A DNA stretch of 64,000 bases. Origin: Methylophilus medardensis (GTDB lineage Bacteria; Pseudomonadota; Gammaproteobacteria; Burkholderiales; Methylophilaceae). The stretch is taken from the NCBI RefSeq assembly GCF_006363915.1, contig NZ_CP040946.1; one strand, given 5' to 3'. The translations under genes and the position numbers were made by a program. Of the stretch, positions 8,932 through 18,479 are shown in pieces (the stretch's first letter is position 1; each line of letters opens with the position of its first letter). A model generated the notes under the pieces. The model made no database searches and had not been told where the DNA came from. It worked only from the letters and a program-made list of their open reading frames with translations.

Positions 8932-10279
8932 GGTGTTGCTCCTGGCTGGCGCTCTGCATCATGCTAGAAATCACCAACGGCAATTCTTCATCTAAATACT
9001 GGTAGGGTAGGCTGGCCTGATGCGGCGTCAATACGCGTTCAATTAATGCGGGTTTGTCTGCGAGCTCAATATCCTCAGGCACGCGTTGGCCACTGGTGGT
9101 GTAAAACAGACGCATGCGTTCACGGATCAACACATCCAATACATTGCCGATGGCGGCAGCCTCATCCAACTTGGTCACAATACATCCGGCGATATCGTGT
9201 TTTTTATAACTACGCATCACATCGGTGAGGGTGTCTCCTGTCGAGGTTGCATTCAGACACAGCAATTTCTGAATCGGGCTCTCGGCACGGCTGAGCATCG
9301 ACAATTGCTCGGTCACGGCTTGGTCACGCTGGCTAACCCCAACCGTGTCGACCAAAATCATGTGTTTGTTTTTAAGCTCTTTAAGTGCGATCCGCAAATC
9401 ATCTTCGTCTTTGACTGCATGTACCATCACGCCCAAAATCTTGCCGTAAATCCGTAGTTGCTCGTAGCCGCCGATGCGGTAACTATCAGTGGTGATCAAG
9501 CCCAGATTTTGCGTGCCATGTTTCATCACATAGCGCGCAGCCAATTTGGCGGTCGTGGTAGTTTTACCGACACCCGTCGGGCCAACCAACGCATAAATCC
9601 CACCGCGGTCTAACAAGGCATCTTCGTCATCCAGGGTATGCAGATTGCGACTAATCACCTCTTTGGCCCACATCGGCGCTTTGTTGACATCAATGTGTTG
9701 AGGCATTTTTTCCGCAATCTGACGTGACAAGGAGGCGCTAAAGTTGGCAGAGAGCAGGGTGCTTAACACTTTGGATTTGGCAGGACTATGCTGCAAATGA
9801 TGTTGCCAGGTCATCGCGCTCATTTGGGTTTCAAAGTGACTGCGCATCTGGCGCATTTCCTGCATCATGCCCATCATTTTGTCTTCCAAGGTTTGGGTGG
9901 CCACTTGGTAGGCTTGTTCTTGGTGCTCGCTATGCTGTTTTAGCATATCCATAATGGCCATTTCATTGGCCACCGGTTCGTCTGCAGGCGCACTTTGGTT
10001 TTTCTGCATAGCAGCCGACGTCGTCTGTAGTTGCGGCTCAACTTGACGCGGCTGATCTTTTGCCGTGACAAAATCTAACAGGCTACGGGATTGATCCAGA
10101 CCGCTGTCAGTGTTACTGGCGGTGGTGTCTGCGGCAATGTCGGTTTCTAGCATGGCCATGATTTCGGTGCCGCCATTGACGCTGCGGTTAGCAACAATAA
10201 TGGCATCGTCACCTAAGGCCTGTTTGACTTGCGCCAACGCTTCGCGTGCATTTTTGCCAAAAAATCTTCTGATATTCAT
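8924..10279 (-). CDS. flhF: Flagellar SRP-type GTPase FlhF
   Basis: A 451-residue SRP-GTPase that recruits early flagellar parts to the pole. It has the basic N-terminus (MNIRRFFGKNAREALAQVK), a long low-conservation B region with glutamine- and methionine-rich coiled coil (about 100-165), and an NG GTPase core: G1 GPTGVGKTTTTAKLA (about residue 233), ITTDSYRIGGYEQLRIY, LVDTVGVSQRD and TKLDEAAAIG. All nucleotide-binding motifs are intact, in contrast to its presumed partner FlhG downstream. The gene starts one base after the flhA stop. Confidence 0.95.
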   Translation of the reverse strand: MNIRRFFGKNAREALAQVKQALGDDAIIVANRSVNGGTEIMAMLETDIAADTTASNTDSGLDQSRSLLDFVTAKDQPRQVEPQLQTTSAAMQKNQSAPADEPVANEMAIMDMLKQHSEHQEQAYQVATQTLEDKMMGMMQEMRQMRSHFETQMSAMTWQHHLQHSPAKSKVLSTLLSANFSASLSRQIAEKMPQHIDVNKAPMWAKEVISRNLHTLDDEDALLDRGGIYALVGPTGVGKTTTTAKLAARYVMKHGTQNLGLITTDSYRIGGYEQLRIYGKILGVMVHAVKDEDDLRIALKELKNKHMILVDTVGVSQRDQAVTEQLSMLSRAESPIQKLLCLNATSTGDTLTDVMRSYKKHDIAGCIVTKLDEAAAIGNVLDVLIRERMRLFYTTSGQRVPEDIELADKPALIERVLTPHQASLPYQYLDEELPLVISSMMQSASQEQHHV

Positions 10280-10280
10280 A

Positions 10281-12368
10281 TTATTGCGCTCCGATTAAAC
10301 TGGTGACACGAATGGACTTGTTGTCTGGCAGCTCGTCATGCGACAACACTCTGAGATGCGGGACAGTTCTTCTTAAAAATCTGGATAAGGCTTGTCGCAG
10401 TGGGGCAGCCACTAACAAGACCGGGGTCAAGCCCATTTGCTCTTGTTGTCTAGCAGCCACTTCGGTTTGCTGCGATAGTCGCTCAGCAATGCCCGGCTCG
10501 ATGACGTTCTGGTTAGATTGATTATTTTGCAGCGCTTGCAACAACAGGCGTTCTAATTGACCATCGAGCGTCATGGCGGTAATTTCGTTACTGTAGGGGA
10601 ACAAGTCCTGCACAATTGCGCGCCCTAGCTTGATGCGTACCATCGAGGTCAAATCATTGGCATCTTGGGTATATTGCGCGTGATCTGCCAAGGTCTCTAA
10701 AATCGAGCGCATATCACGAATGTGCACCCCCTCATTGAGCAGGTTCTGTAGCACTTTTTGCAGGCTGGAGAGGGTGATCATTTTAGGGACGATCTCTTCA
10801 ATCAGCTTGCTCGCATCTTTACCCAAATGGTCCAACAACTGCTGCACTTCTTGGCGGCCCAGCAATTCGCCGGCGTTGAGTGAAATGATATGGTTAAGGT
10901 GGGTAGCGATCACGGTTCCAGCGTCTACCACGGTGTAGCCTAGGCTTTGTGCATACTCTTTACGGTCAGATTCAATCCACACGGCAGGCAAACCAAATGC
11001 CGGGTCAGTGGTTTTGGCACCTTCTAGATCACCGGTGACTGCACCTGGGTCAATCGCGAGCATTTGACTGTAATTTGATTCGCCACTGGCCATTTCAACA
11101 CCCTTCATCGTAATGCGATAGGCATTGGGTTTGAGCGTCAAATTGTCGCGAATATGCACTGTAGGGGCTAAAAAGCCAATTTCCTGTGCAAACTTCTTAC
11201 GGATACCTTTGATGCGTTTCAGCAATTCACCGCCTTGGCCTTTGTCGACCAGTGGAATCAATCTGTAACCCACTTCAAGGCCAATCGTATCCACGGGCAA
11301 CACATCATTCCAAGTGGCTTCTTCGGCCTCGCTGGCTGGTGCTAGCTTGTCTTCTGCTTGCGGCTCAATCACCGCCTGTAGTTTGGCTTTGTCTTGCTTT
11401 TGTTTGAGGTTGTATGCCATGCCACCCAAGAGTGCGCCCAGCCCTATAAATGCCATGTGCGGCATGCCTGGGATCAACCCAATACCACCAATAATGCTGG
11501 CAGTGACGGTCAGCACGCGTGGGTTCTCGAATAACTGGCTGATCAACTGACCACCGATATCTTCATTGTTCGCCACGCGTGAGACCACCACACCGGCTGC
11601 GATGGAGATGACCAGCGAAGGAATTTGTGCCACCAGGCCATCACCAATGGCGAGCAGTGTGTAATTTTTAACCGCATCGCTAAAGCTAAGGTCATGTTGC
11701 AACATGCCGACAATCAACCCGCCAACAATATTGATGATAATAATGAGGATGCCGGCAATGGCATCGCCACGCACATACTTACTGGCACCATCCATCGCGC
11801 CATAAAATTCGGATTCTTGACCGACCTCTTTACGACGGCGACGCGCTTCGTCCTCGCCGATCAAACCTGCATTGAGGTCCGCATCAATCGCCATTTGTTT
11901 GCCTGGCATGGCATCTAAGGTAAACCGCGCCCCCACTTCAGCAATCCGGCCCGCACCTTTGGTGATCACCGTAAAGTTAATAATCGTCAGGATCACAAAG
12001 ACGACTATACCGACCGCATAGTTGCCGCCAATCAAAAAATGCCCAAACGCTTCAATCACTTTGCCGGCTGCGGCAGGGCCGGCATGACCCTCGGTTAACA
12101 CGACGCGGGTTGACGCCACATTCAACGCCAAGCGCAACATGGTGGTCATCAATAACACCGTTGGAAAGGCAATAAAATCCAGTGCTTTGGTGGTTTGCAG
12201 GCCGATCATCAGCACCAAGATCGATAAGGCAATATTAAAGGTAAAAAATACGTCGAGCATGATGGCCGGTAAAGGCAGAATCATCATCGCCAGCAACAAT
12301 ACAATAATGAGTGGCGCGGCGATGGCTCGACCGTCCATTTTTCCCATCCATTGTTGCCAATTATTCAT
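10281..12368 (-). CDS. flhA: Flagellar export gate protein FlhA
   Basis: A 695-residue component of the flagellar type III export apparatus. The N-terminal half carries about eight transmembrane helices with the conserved FHIPEP-type segment (GARFTLDAMPGKQMAIDADL, GLIGEDEARRRR). The C-terminal half is the cytoplasmic ring domain that binds chaperone-substrate complexes (LIPLVDKGQGGELL, AVWIESDRKEYAQSLGYTVVD). Full length for the family. It follows flhB by 9 bp and precedes flhF by one base. Confidence 0.97.
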   Translation of the reverse strand: MNNWQQWMGKMDGRAIAAPLIIVLLLAMMILPLPAIMLDVFFTFNIALSILVLMIGLQTTKALDFIAFPTVLLMTTMLRLALNVASTRVVLTEGHAGPAAAGKVIEAFGHFLIGGNYAVGIVVFVILTIINFTVITKGAGRIAEVGARFTLDAMPGKQMAIDADLNAGLIGEDEARRRRKEVGQESEFYGAMDGASKYVRGDAIAGILIIIINIVGGLIVGMLQHDLSFSDAVKNYTLLAIGDGLVAQIPSLVISIAAGVVVSRVANNEDIGGQLISQLFENPRVLTVTASIIGGIGLIPGMPHMAFIGLGALLGGMAYNLKQKQDKAKLQAVIEPQAEDKLAPASEAEEATWNDVLPVDTIGLEVGYRLIPLVDKGQGGELLKRIKGIRKKFAQEIGFLAPTVHIRDNLTLKPNAYRITMKGVEMASGESNYSQMLAIDPGAVTGDLEGAKTTDPAFGLPAVWIESDRKEYAQSLGYTVVDAGTVIATHLNHIISLNAGELLGRQEVQQLLDHLGKDASKLIEEIVPKMITLSSLQKVLQNLLNEGVHIRDMRSILETLADHAQYTQDANDLTSMVRIKLGRAIVQDLFPYSNEITAMTLDGQLERLLLQALQNNQSNQNVIEPGIAERLSQQTEVAARQQEQMGLTPVLLVAAPLRQALSRFLRRTVPHLRVLSHDELPDNKSIRVTSLIGAQ

Positions 12369-12377
12369 TGTTCACTC

Positions 12378-13562
12378 CTAAAGCATTGATGACGCAATAT
12401 CGCCAGCACTGGCAGGGGCTGCCGCCAAGGCATGGGGATCTAATGCATCTGGTACAGGTACGTTTGCTGGCATGGCCGGACGCACGCCACCATGTTGTTT
12501 AAACACGCGTAGTTGAAACACATACGCCAAAATTTCAGCCACGGCGGCATACAAGGTTTGCGGAATCTCTTGCTCCAGCTCGGCATGGGCATATAGCGCA
12601 CGCGCTAGTTTCGGAGACTCTAGCGTCATGACCTCATGTTCAGCCGCAATGGACTTGATTTTCTGCGCAATCACGTCAGCCCCTTTGGCGACGACAATTG
12701 GCGCGCCGTTTTCACCTTCTTTATAGCGAATAGCCACTGCATAGTGGGTAGGGTTGGTAATCACCACATCGGCATTCGGCACATTACTCATCATTCTTCT
12801 GCGCGCCATTTCACGTTGTTGCTGGCGAATACGCCCTTTAATCTCAGGGCTACCTTCAGACTCTTTGGATTCGTCTTTCAGCTCTTGCTTGGTCATTTTG
12901 TGTTTTTGCGCATATTGATAGAGCTGATAGGGCACATCAATCACTGCGATCAATACCAGTGCCGAAGCAATGGTCAAAAAGCCAGTCACCATATAATCAC
13001 TCACGGTGCTAATGCCAGACTCAATCGGCATGTGCGACAGGCTCAGCATTGGCTGCAAATCCTTTTTAACAATGGAGTAGCCCACGGAAGCGACCAAGAT
13101 TGTTTTTGCAATCGACTTAAGCAGTTCGACTAACGAATTTTTTGAGAACAGGTTAGCCAACCCTTTGATCGGATTGAGTTTGCCAAAATCAGGCACCACC
13201 GATTTTTGTGACATGACCCAGCCACCGACCAAAATGGGCGCTGCGACTGCCACTGAGACAATAATCACCGCCAGTGGTAGAAACGCCCACATGGCTTGTT
13301 CAATGACTTTAAGCATGTGCACGATGAGCAATTGGGGTTCAAATGCCATGGCGTGGTCAATGCTCAAGCCTTGTCTCAACACGTTTTTCATGGCGTCACC
13401 CATGGGGCGGCTCAGCATCATGATCGCCATACCGCTGGTGAATAGCACAGCACAGGCAGCTAGCTCGCGGGAGCGGGGAACGTCGCCGTCTTCGCGTGCC
13501 TTTTCCAATCGCTTGGCGGACGCTTCCTCGGTTTTTTCCATATCGCTGTCTTCAGCTGCCAT
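12378..13562 (-). CDS. flhB: Flagellar export switch protein FlhB
   Basis: A 394-residue inner-membrane protein that switches export specificity from rod/hook to filament substrates. The N-terminal charged region (EKTEEASAKRLEKAREDGDVPRS) and four transmembrane segments precede the cytoplasmic domain. The autocleavage motif NPTH is at residues 270-273 (VVITNPTHYAVAI). The C-terminal tail is proline- and alanine-rich. It is the first gene of the minus-strand flhB-flhA-flhF-flhG-fliA-motC-motD operon, divergent from flhDC. Confidence 0.97.
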   Translation of the reverse strand: MAAEDSDMEKTEEASAKRLEKAREDGDVPRSRELAACAVLFTSGMAIMMLSRPMGDAMKNVLRQGLSIDHAMAFEPQLLIVHMLKVIEQAMWAFLPLAVIIVSVAVAAPILVGGWVMSQKSVVPDFGKLNPIKGLANLFSKNSLVELLKSIAKTILVASVGYSIVKKDLQPMLSLSHMPIESGISTVSDYMVTGFLTIASALVLIAVIDVPYQLYQYAQKHKMTKQELKDESKESEGSPEIKGRIRQQQREMARRRMMSNVPNADVVITNPTHYAVAIRYKEGENGAPIVVAKGADVIAQKIKSIAAEHEVMTLESPKLARALYAHAELEQEIPQTLYAAVAEILAYVFQLRVFKQHGGVRPAMPANVPVPDALDPHALAAAPASAGDIASSML

Positions 13563-14172
13563 GACCTCAATACCTTTGTGGGTGGTTACAACACGATTGT
13601 TGTATTTCTTGAGAGTGATTATTGGCTAGAAAAACGCTTTTTTATGTCTGGAATAAAAGGGCTAATAGGCCGCTTTCTATCGATTGTGGAAAGGTTTGTG
13701 TTAACGGGTGTAAAAACATTAATTAATTTTTGTTTTAAAACAGTCACTTATAAAAATATTGAATTTTTTTCATCACTGCCCCCTAAAGTTTTAGTGTGGG
13801 CAGACGTTAACCGGAATAAGACAAAAAGTGTTTTTGTGTGTCTGAACCGCTGATGGGGATACAAAAACCCGATGTTTACGGAATACAGCCGTAAAACTTT
13901 AATTATTTATTGAATTGGATTGTTGAAAATGCTGAGAGCATAGACACTTAATAATTATTGCATTACATTAAATTTGCATCGTAACTAATTGATATTGATA
14001 GTTATGGTGATTGCCGTGTAGGGGTTTGTAAGACAAACGCCTACACGGCTGTTTTCGTCTGTCTTACAAAATAAACCGACAAACCCTGATTGTTGCAGTT
14101 CATGATTGCGCGCAAAGTACGCCTAACGCTCAGGCGGACTTAAATTTACGCAAAAAAACGGAGAATAAGATC
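13563..14172. promoter_or_regulatory. Divergent flhB / flhDC control region with stem-loops
   Basis: About 610 bp without a convincing gene. On the minus strand a weak sigma-28-like pair may serve flhB (TAAA at 13644-13641 and GCCAATAA at 13626-13619, spacing 14 instead of 15). On the plus strand the flhD side is AT-rich and has hairpins at 13875-13895 (tttacgg / ccgtaaa) and 14013-14049. The size suggests a long flhDC leader or several operator sites, as is usual for a flagellar master regulator. No exact promoter can be assigned for flhDC. Confidence 0.5.
14013..14049 (+). repeat. Strong 37-bp palindrome upstream of flhD
   Basis: The arms gccgtgtagg-g-gtttgt and acaaac-g-cctacacggc pair with one G:G mismatch around a 3-base loop. 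Part of the left arm (tttgtaagac, 14025-14034) is also complementary to gtcttacaaa at 14061-14070, and gggtttgt can pair with acaaaccc near 14079, so alternative folds are possible. No T-run follows. It sits about 125 bp upstream of the flhD start. Confidence 0.6.
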
Positions 14173-14493
14173 ATGAACATGCAAAACGATTTACTCGCTG
14201 AAATCAAGGATGCCAATCTGAACTATCTGATGTTGGCGCAACAACTGATCCGCGCTGACAAAGCCACTGCCATTTTTCGCCTTGGCATCAACAAAGAAAT
14301 TGCCGACCTGCTAGAAAATCTGACCAACCTGCAATTACTCAAATTATGTAATACCAATATGTTGCTCACACGCTTTCGCTTTGATGACAGCGAAATTCTT
14401 GGCATGTTGACCAGCTACTCTAAAGATCCAGCGCAAGCACATCTGCATACCGCTGTGTTGATGTCAGCCCAAGCGGCGGACTCCACTGTATAA
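14173..14493 (+). CDS. flhD: Flagellar master regulator subunit FlhD
   Basis: A 106-residue FlhD. The family pattern LLAEIKDANLNYLMLAQQLI, then RADKATAIFRLG and LLKLCNTNMLLTRFRF, is clear. FlhD forms the FlhD4C2 complex that activates class II flagellar promoters; FlhD modulates DNA binding by FlhC. It is followed 49 bp later by flhC, forming the usual flhDC operon. A GGAG-type ribosome site (cggagaataag) precedes the ATG. Confidence 0.96.
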   Translation: MNMQNDLLAEIKDANLNYLMLAQQLIRADKATAIFRLGINKEIADLLENLTNLQLLKLCNTNMLLTRFRFDDSEILGMLTSYSKDPAQAHLHTAVLMSAQAADSTV

Positions 14494-14542
14494 CAGTGTA
14501 GACATTTTCATCTGGCAATTAAAAATAGAAAAGAGGGTTATC

Positions 14543-15109
14543 ATGCAAAAGAAGAGTGTAGTAAACGAAGCAGAACAAATTAAACTGGCGATGCAAATGA
14601 TTGAGTTAGGCGCTCGCCTGCAATTGTTAGAATCACAAACGACGCTGTCCCGTGAACGTTTAATCAAGCTGTATAAAGAAATGAAGGGCGTTTCTCCTCC
14701 AAAAGGCATGTTGCCGTTCTCTACCGACTGGTTCTTGACCTGGCAGCCAAACATTCATTCCTCAATTTTTTATAACATCTATCGTTTTATGGTGGATTAC
14801 GCCGGTGTCGATGGCATTCAGGCGATCATTAAAGCCTATACGCTTTACATGCAACAAGTGCAAAACCCTGATGCAGACCAAAAAGACGAACCTGTGTTAT
14901 CTCTGACCCGTGCTTGGACCTTGGTACGCTTTATTGAGAGCAAAATGCTCACTACCAAACTGTGTCACTGCTGTGGCGGCCAATATATCGTCAATAGCTA
15001 CGATTTAAACCAAAATTATGTTTGCAACCTGTGCCACGTACCTTCACGTGCCGGAAAAACCAAAAAAGCCAAAGAACTCAACTATAAACTGGTATCAATG
15101 ACTGCTTAA
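14543..15109 (+). CDS. flhC: Flagellar master regulator subunit FlhC
   Basis: A 188-residue FlhC, the DNA-contacting subunit of FlhD4C2. The zinc-binding cysteines appear as CHCC near residue 147 and CNLC near residue 167, with the conserved GARLQLLESQT and SRERLIKLYKEMKG helices in the N-terminal half. A clear AGAGGG ribosome site lies before the ATG. Presence of flhDC points to a betaproteobacterial/enteric control logic rather than the FleQ type usually paired with motC-motD-style operons. Confidence 0.96.
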   Translation: MQKKSVVNEAEQIKLAMQMIELGARLQLLESQTTLSRERLIKLYKEMKGVSPPKGMLPFSTDWFLTWQPNIHSSIFYNIYRFMVDYAGVDGIQAIIKAYTLYMQQVQNPDADQKDEPVLSLTRAWTLVRFIESKMLTTKLCHCCGGQYIVNSYDLNQNYVCNLCHVPSRAGKTKKAKELNYKLVSMTA

Positions 15110-15154
15110 TCGGTTAAAACAGCGTCATCTTGTTTATGAACTGAAAGACTGCGC

Positions 15155-16003
15155 ATGCACTTAATAAAATTGTCGGCAGAGATGTTGCCATCCCCCGCGT
15201 GGATGCATCGTCTCTTGCCCAAACGATTATGGTGTCAGGCATTGTTGATCCAATGTGTGAGTATATTGTTGATGACGGCCATTGCGCCTAGCGTGATCAA
15301 CAGTGTATTTGCATTTGAATTACGTAGTGTAGGGCTCCACTTAGACTCACTCTGGTTTTGGCTGTTTCCTCACATTGGCTTGGTCACTGCGCTGGCAACT
15401 CTCGCGCGTATGCCAAGCTGGTGGCGTTGGATTCACGGCTTTTTTCCCTTGCTCGTCGTGTTGATGCAACAGCTTGTGTTACCCGCGAGCGTTTATTTTG
15501 CTGGCTTCGTCATTACCTTGGCGCTTTACTGGTCAGTACACAATACCCGTGTGCCGTTTTACCCCTCTTTTCCAGCTACCTGGCGGGCATTGCAACGCGT
15601 GCTTGAACAGCATGCGGGTGATCGTGCAATGAAAGTATTGGACATTGGCAGCGGCATCGGCGACATCGCCATGTTTTTAGCCAAACAACGCATCCATGAT
15701 CAAGTGTCCGGCATCGAAATCGCGCCTCTGCCATGGGCGGTGAGTGTGGTTCGGGCTTTATTTTCAGGCACCAGCGCCACCTTTACCTTGGGTGACTATC
15801 GGAGTCTAAACTTTGCTGAGTTAGATGCCATTTTTGCCTACCTTTCTCCAGCCGTCATGCCAGATGTGTGGCAAAAAGTGCAGCGCGAAATGCGGCCCGG
15901 TAGTTTGTTCATTAGCTCCGAGTTTCCGGTGCCCGATCGTAATGCCGATCATATTATTTTCCCCAACCCTCAATCGCCAGCCTTATACGTCTATCTCCAA
16001 TAG
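15155..16003 (+). CDS. Membrane-linked class I SAM methyltransferase
   Basis: A 282-residue protein. The N-terminal half holds about four hydrophobic segments (residues about 27-45, 58-80, 93-110 and 112-128), and the C-terminal half is a Rossmann methyltransferase with the SAM motif VLDIGSGIGDIAMFLA (about residues 162-177), a following acidic residue (GIEIAPL) and a LGDYRSL segment. The methyl acceptor is unknown. It starts 45 bp after flhC and may be read through from the same promoter, which would make it FlhDC-linked by position only. Confidence 0.75.
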   Translation: MHLIKLSAEMLPSPAWMHRLLPKRLWCQALLIQCVSILLMTAIAPSVINSVFAFELRSVGLHLDSLWFWLFPHIGLVTALATLARMPSWWRWIHGFFPLLVVLMQQLVLPASVYFAGFVITLALYWSVHNTRVPFYPSFPATWRALQRVLEQHAGDRAMKVLDIGSGIGDIAMFLAKQRIHDQVSGIEIAPLPWAVSVVRALFSGTSATFTLGDYRSLNFAELDAIFAYLSPAVMPDVWQKVQREMRPGSLFISSEFPVPDRNADHIIFPNPQSPALYVYLQ

Positions 16004-16182
16004 GCGCTATCGACTCCCCCCGCGCTAAGCGGTAGATGAATGCTTTCCAGTTCATTGCGCGCGTGATATAAAGGTATGCGTTCACGCAGATTGAATGAAT
16101 ATTCAGTGATGCAATCGCAGTCATGTGGACGTAAATCGCCACTTATTCGCGGTGTGAAGGCATAGACATCAACAGCTGACAT
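15991..16182 (-). CDS. Possible small hypothetical protein
   Basis: A 63-residue frame on the minus strand opposite the methyltransferase 3' end, overlapping it by 13 bases. Codon use looks like neighbouring genes, and the composition (DVYAFTPRISGDLRPHDCDC) is not obviously random, but there is no ribosome-binding site before its ATG and no recognised family. It could be a remnant of a larger gene or simply non-coding spacer. Confidence 0.25.
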   Translation of the reverse strand: MSAVDVYAFTPRISGDLRPHDCDCITEYSFNLRERIPLYHARNELESIHLPLSAGGVDSAYWR

Positions 16183-16209
16183 CTAAAACACGGGCTGTTT
16201 TCGGGGGCA

Positions 16210-18321
16210 ATGAGATTGGGCGATTCGCATCAAATAGCGGAAGTGCAACACTTTCATCGCATTTTGTTAGAGGGCGTTAACTTAGCCATTCTTGCAGAAT
16301 CCGTTGAAGGCATCGTGCTTTATTGCAATGCCAGTGCAGCGCGCTTACTGGGATATGATGCAGAAGACATCATCGGTCAGCCGCTGATTCGTTTTTTGCC
16401 GGACCCAGTCCACCGCTTTCAAAAAAATCAGTTAGCCACACAAAAAGTGACTCACGGTCCGATACATTATCAGACGGTTTGTGCCGGGCGGCAATCGCCC
16501 ACAATCAAAGTCATGGTCACTGTGTTACCCATCCTCAAGCCAGGCGGTGAGTTGCTGGGTTTTTCATCGCAACTTCAAGTGCTCGAAGCCTCGCTTATTC
16601 AGCAAAACACCATCAACGAGCTGACCCGATACAAGCAAAATTTGGCGGCGATCGTCGAGTCTAGCGACGATGCCATTATCAGTAAAACTTTGGATGGCAT
16701 TGTCACCAGTTGGAACAAGGCCGCCGAAAAGATTTTTGGCTACAGCGCCGATGAAATGGTTGGCCAGCCAATGCTTAAGATTTTCCCTCCAGACCGGATG
16801 GATGAAGAAACACATATTTTAAGCAAACTCAAATCGGGCGAAAAGGTCGACCATTTTCAAACCATTCGCTTGCACAAGTCTGGTAAGCAAGTGCACATCT
16901 CAGTCACGGTGTCACCGATTTATGATGCTGAGGGCAACATTGTTGGCGCGTCTAAAATTGCCAAAGACATCACCGAAAAACTCAATACTGAAAAGCTGGT
17001 GTGGCGGCAGGCCAATTATGACGCTTTGACCAACTTGCCGAATCGACGCTTGCTCATGGATCGATTGGCGATGGAGATTAGCCAGGCCCACCGAGAGCTG
17101 CATGGCTTGACCATTATGTTTATTGATCTTGACCACTTTAAAGAGGTCAACGACTCGCTGGGCCACAATATTGGCGATGAATTATTACAAAAAGTCAGTC
17201 AGCGTATCCGCGAATGTTTTAGGCAATCTGACATGTTGGCAAGATTTGGCGGGGATGAGTTTGTGGCAATCATGCCATGCTTGGACCAGCGCAAAGATAT
17301 TGACATCGTTTGCTCGAAAGTACTCAAAACGTTAAATGATCCTTTTACTTTAGAGGATGGCAACACCGTCTACGCATCTGCCAGTATTGGCGTGGCGGTT
17401 TACCCCATGGACGGCGCGTCGGATCAGGAAATGATTAAGCATGCCGATCAAGCCATGTATGAAGCCAAGCGAAAAGGGCGCAACCAGACCAAATACTTTA
17501 TCCCTGCCATGCAAGTGTCGTTAGATAAACACCATCAGCTCGGCGTAGATTTACGCTTTGCCTTACAAAACACCGAATTTTTTCTCAATTATCAGCCGAT
17601 TATCGATTTAAACACGCATCAGGTGGTGAAAGCCGAAGCGTTGATCCGCTGGAAACATCCGGTGCTCGGCGTGCTTGGGCCGATGGAATTTATCCCGATT
17701 GCTGAAGAAACCGGCATTATCCACGCCATAGGTGATTGGGTATTCAGAACAGCCATTCGGCAACTCAAACACTGGCAACAGACCTTTCAATTGCCACTAC
17801 AACTCAGCATTAATAAGTCCCCGCTGCAATTTAACATGGGCCATGATGTGCCGCAACATTGGCTAGCGTATATGCAAGAGGTGGGCTTATCTGGCGAGTC
17901 TTTGATCGTCGAAATTACCGAGTCGACCATGATGACGCAACAAGACTCGACGCAAAATAAATTGCTTAGCTTTGCACAGGCGGGGATTCAGGTCGCGATT
18001 GATGACTTTGGGACGGGTTACTCCTCACTGGCTTATCTCAATCGCTTTGATATCGACTACATTAAAATTGACAAAGCGTTTGTCCAAGACATGAAAAAAG
18101 ACGGTCAAAGCTTTCATCTGTGTGAGGCGCTGATCGTGATGGCACATAAGCTCGGGTTGAAGGTTGTGGCAGAAGGCGTCGAAACCCAAGAGCAGCATGC
18201 GCTGCTGTCTGCGATGCAATGTGATTTTGGACAAGGTTTTTTCTACGCCCGGCCATTGTCACACGATGACTTCGAGCATTTACTCAAGGCCCAGAGCAAT
18301 CCCAGCCTCACCGCGGCCTAA
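16210..18321 (+). CDS. PAS-PAS-GGDEF-EAL c-di-GMP signalling protein
   Basis: A 703-residue cytoplasmic protein. Two PAS domains (about 10-130 and 145-265, the second with YSADEMVGQPM and a PAC tail SKIAKDITE) precede a GGDEF domain (RFGGDEFVAIM, about residue 350) and an EAL domain (KAEALIRWKHP; IDDFGTGYSSL; AEGVETQEQ). All catalytic signatures are canonical, so it could both make and degrade c-di-GMP under control of the PAS sensors. A GGGGG run precedes the start codon. It lies between flhC and the motA-cheA operon, suggesting a role in swimming decisions. Confidence 0.92.
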   Translation: MRLGDSHQIAEVQHFHRILLEGVNLAILAESVEGIVLYCNASAARLLGYDAEDIIGQPLIRFLPDPVHRFQKNQLATQKVTHGPIHYQTVCAGRQSPTIKVMVTVLPILKPGGELLGFSSQLQVLEASLIQQNTINELTRYKQNLAAIVESSDDAIISKTLDGIVTSWNKAAEKIFGYSADEMVGQPMLKIFPPDRMDEETHILSKLKSGEKVDHFQTIRLHKSGKQVHISVTVSPIYDAEGNIVGASKIAKDITEKLNTEKLVWRQANYDALTNLPNRRLLMDRLAMEISQAHRELHGLTIMFIDLDHFKEVNDSLGHNIGDELLQKVSQRIRECFRQSDMLARFGGDEFVAIMPCLDQRKDIDIVCSKVLKTLNDPFTLEDGNTVYASASIGVAVYPMDGASDQEMIKHADQAMYEAKRKGRNQTKYFIPAMQVSLDKHHQLGVDLRFALQNTEFFLNYQPIIDLNTHQVVKAEALIRWKHPVLGVLGPMEFIPIAEETGIIHAIGDWVFRTAIRQLKHWQQTFQLPLQLSINKSPLQFNMGHDVPQHWLAYMQEVGLSGESLIVEITESTMMTQQDSTQNKLLSFAQAGIQVAIDDFGTGYSSLAYLNRFDIDYIKIDKAFVQDMKKDGQSFHLCEALIVMAHKLGLKVVAEGVETQEQHALLSAMQCDFGQGFFYARPLSHDDFEHLLKAQSNPSLTAA

Positions 18322-18479
18322 AACCCTAGACACTGGCAAGTCGATGCCAGCGTAAAAGGGTATGCTGCTATTCTTGACCCTGCCGATTTAACTGGCTAAA
18401 GGCCTTTTATTTCAATAAATGAATCTGGTGGTGCGTTGCTATGCTTTCCACAGTTAACTGCTAAAAGTGGAGTCAAAGC

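Noticed and set aside
13578..13853. A 91-codon plus-strand frame in the flhB-flhD spacer
   Set aside because: Odd composition, no ribosome site, and it starts inside the flhB promoter area; better explained as regulatory spacer.
18353..18389. Possible sigma-28 promoter before motA (TAAA and GCCGATTT)
   Set aside because: The spacing between the boxes is about 25 bases, far from the required 15.
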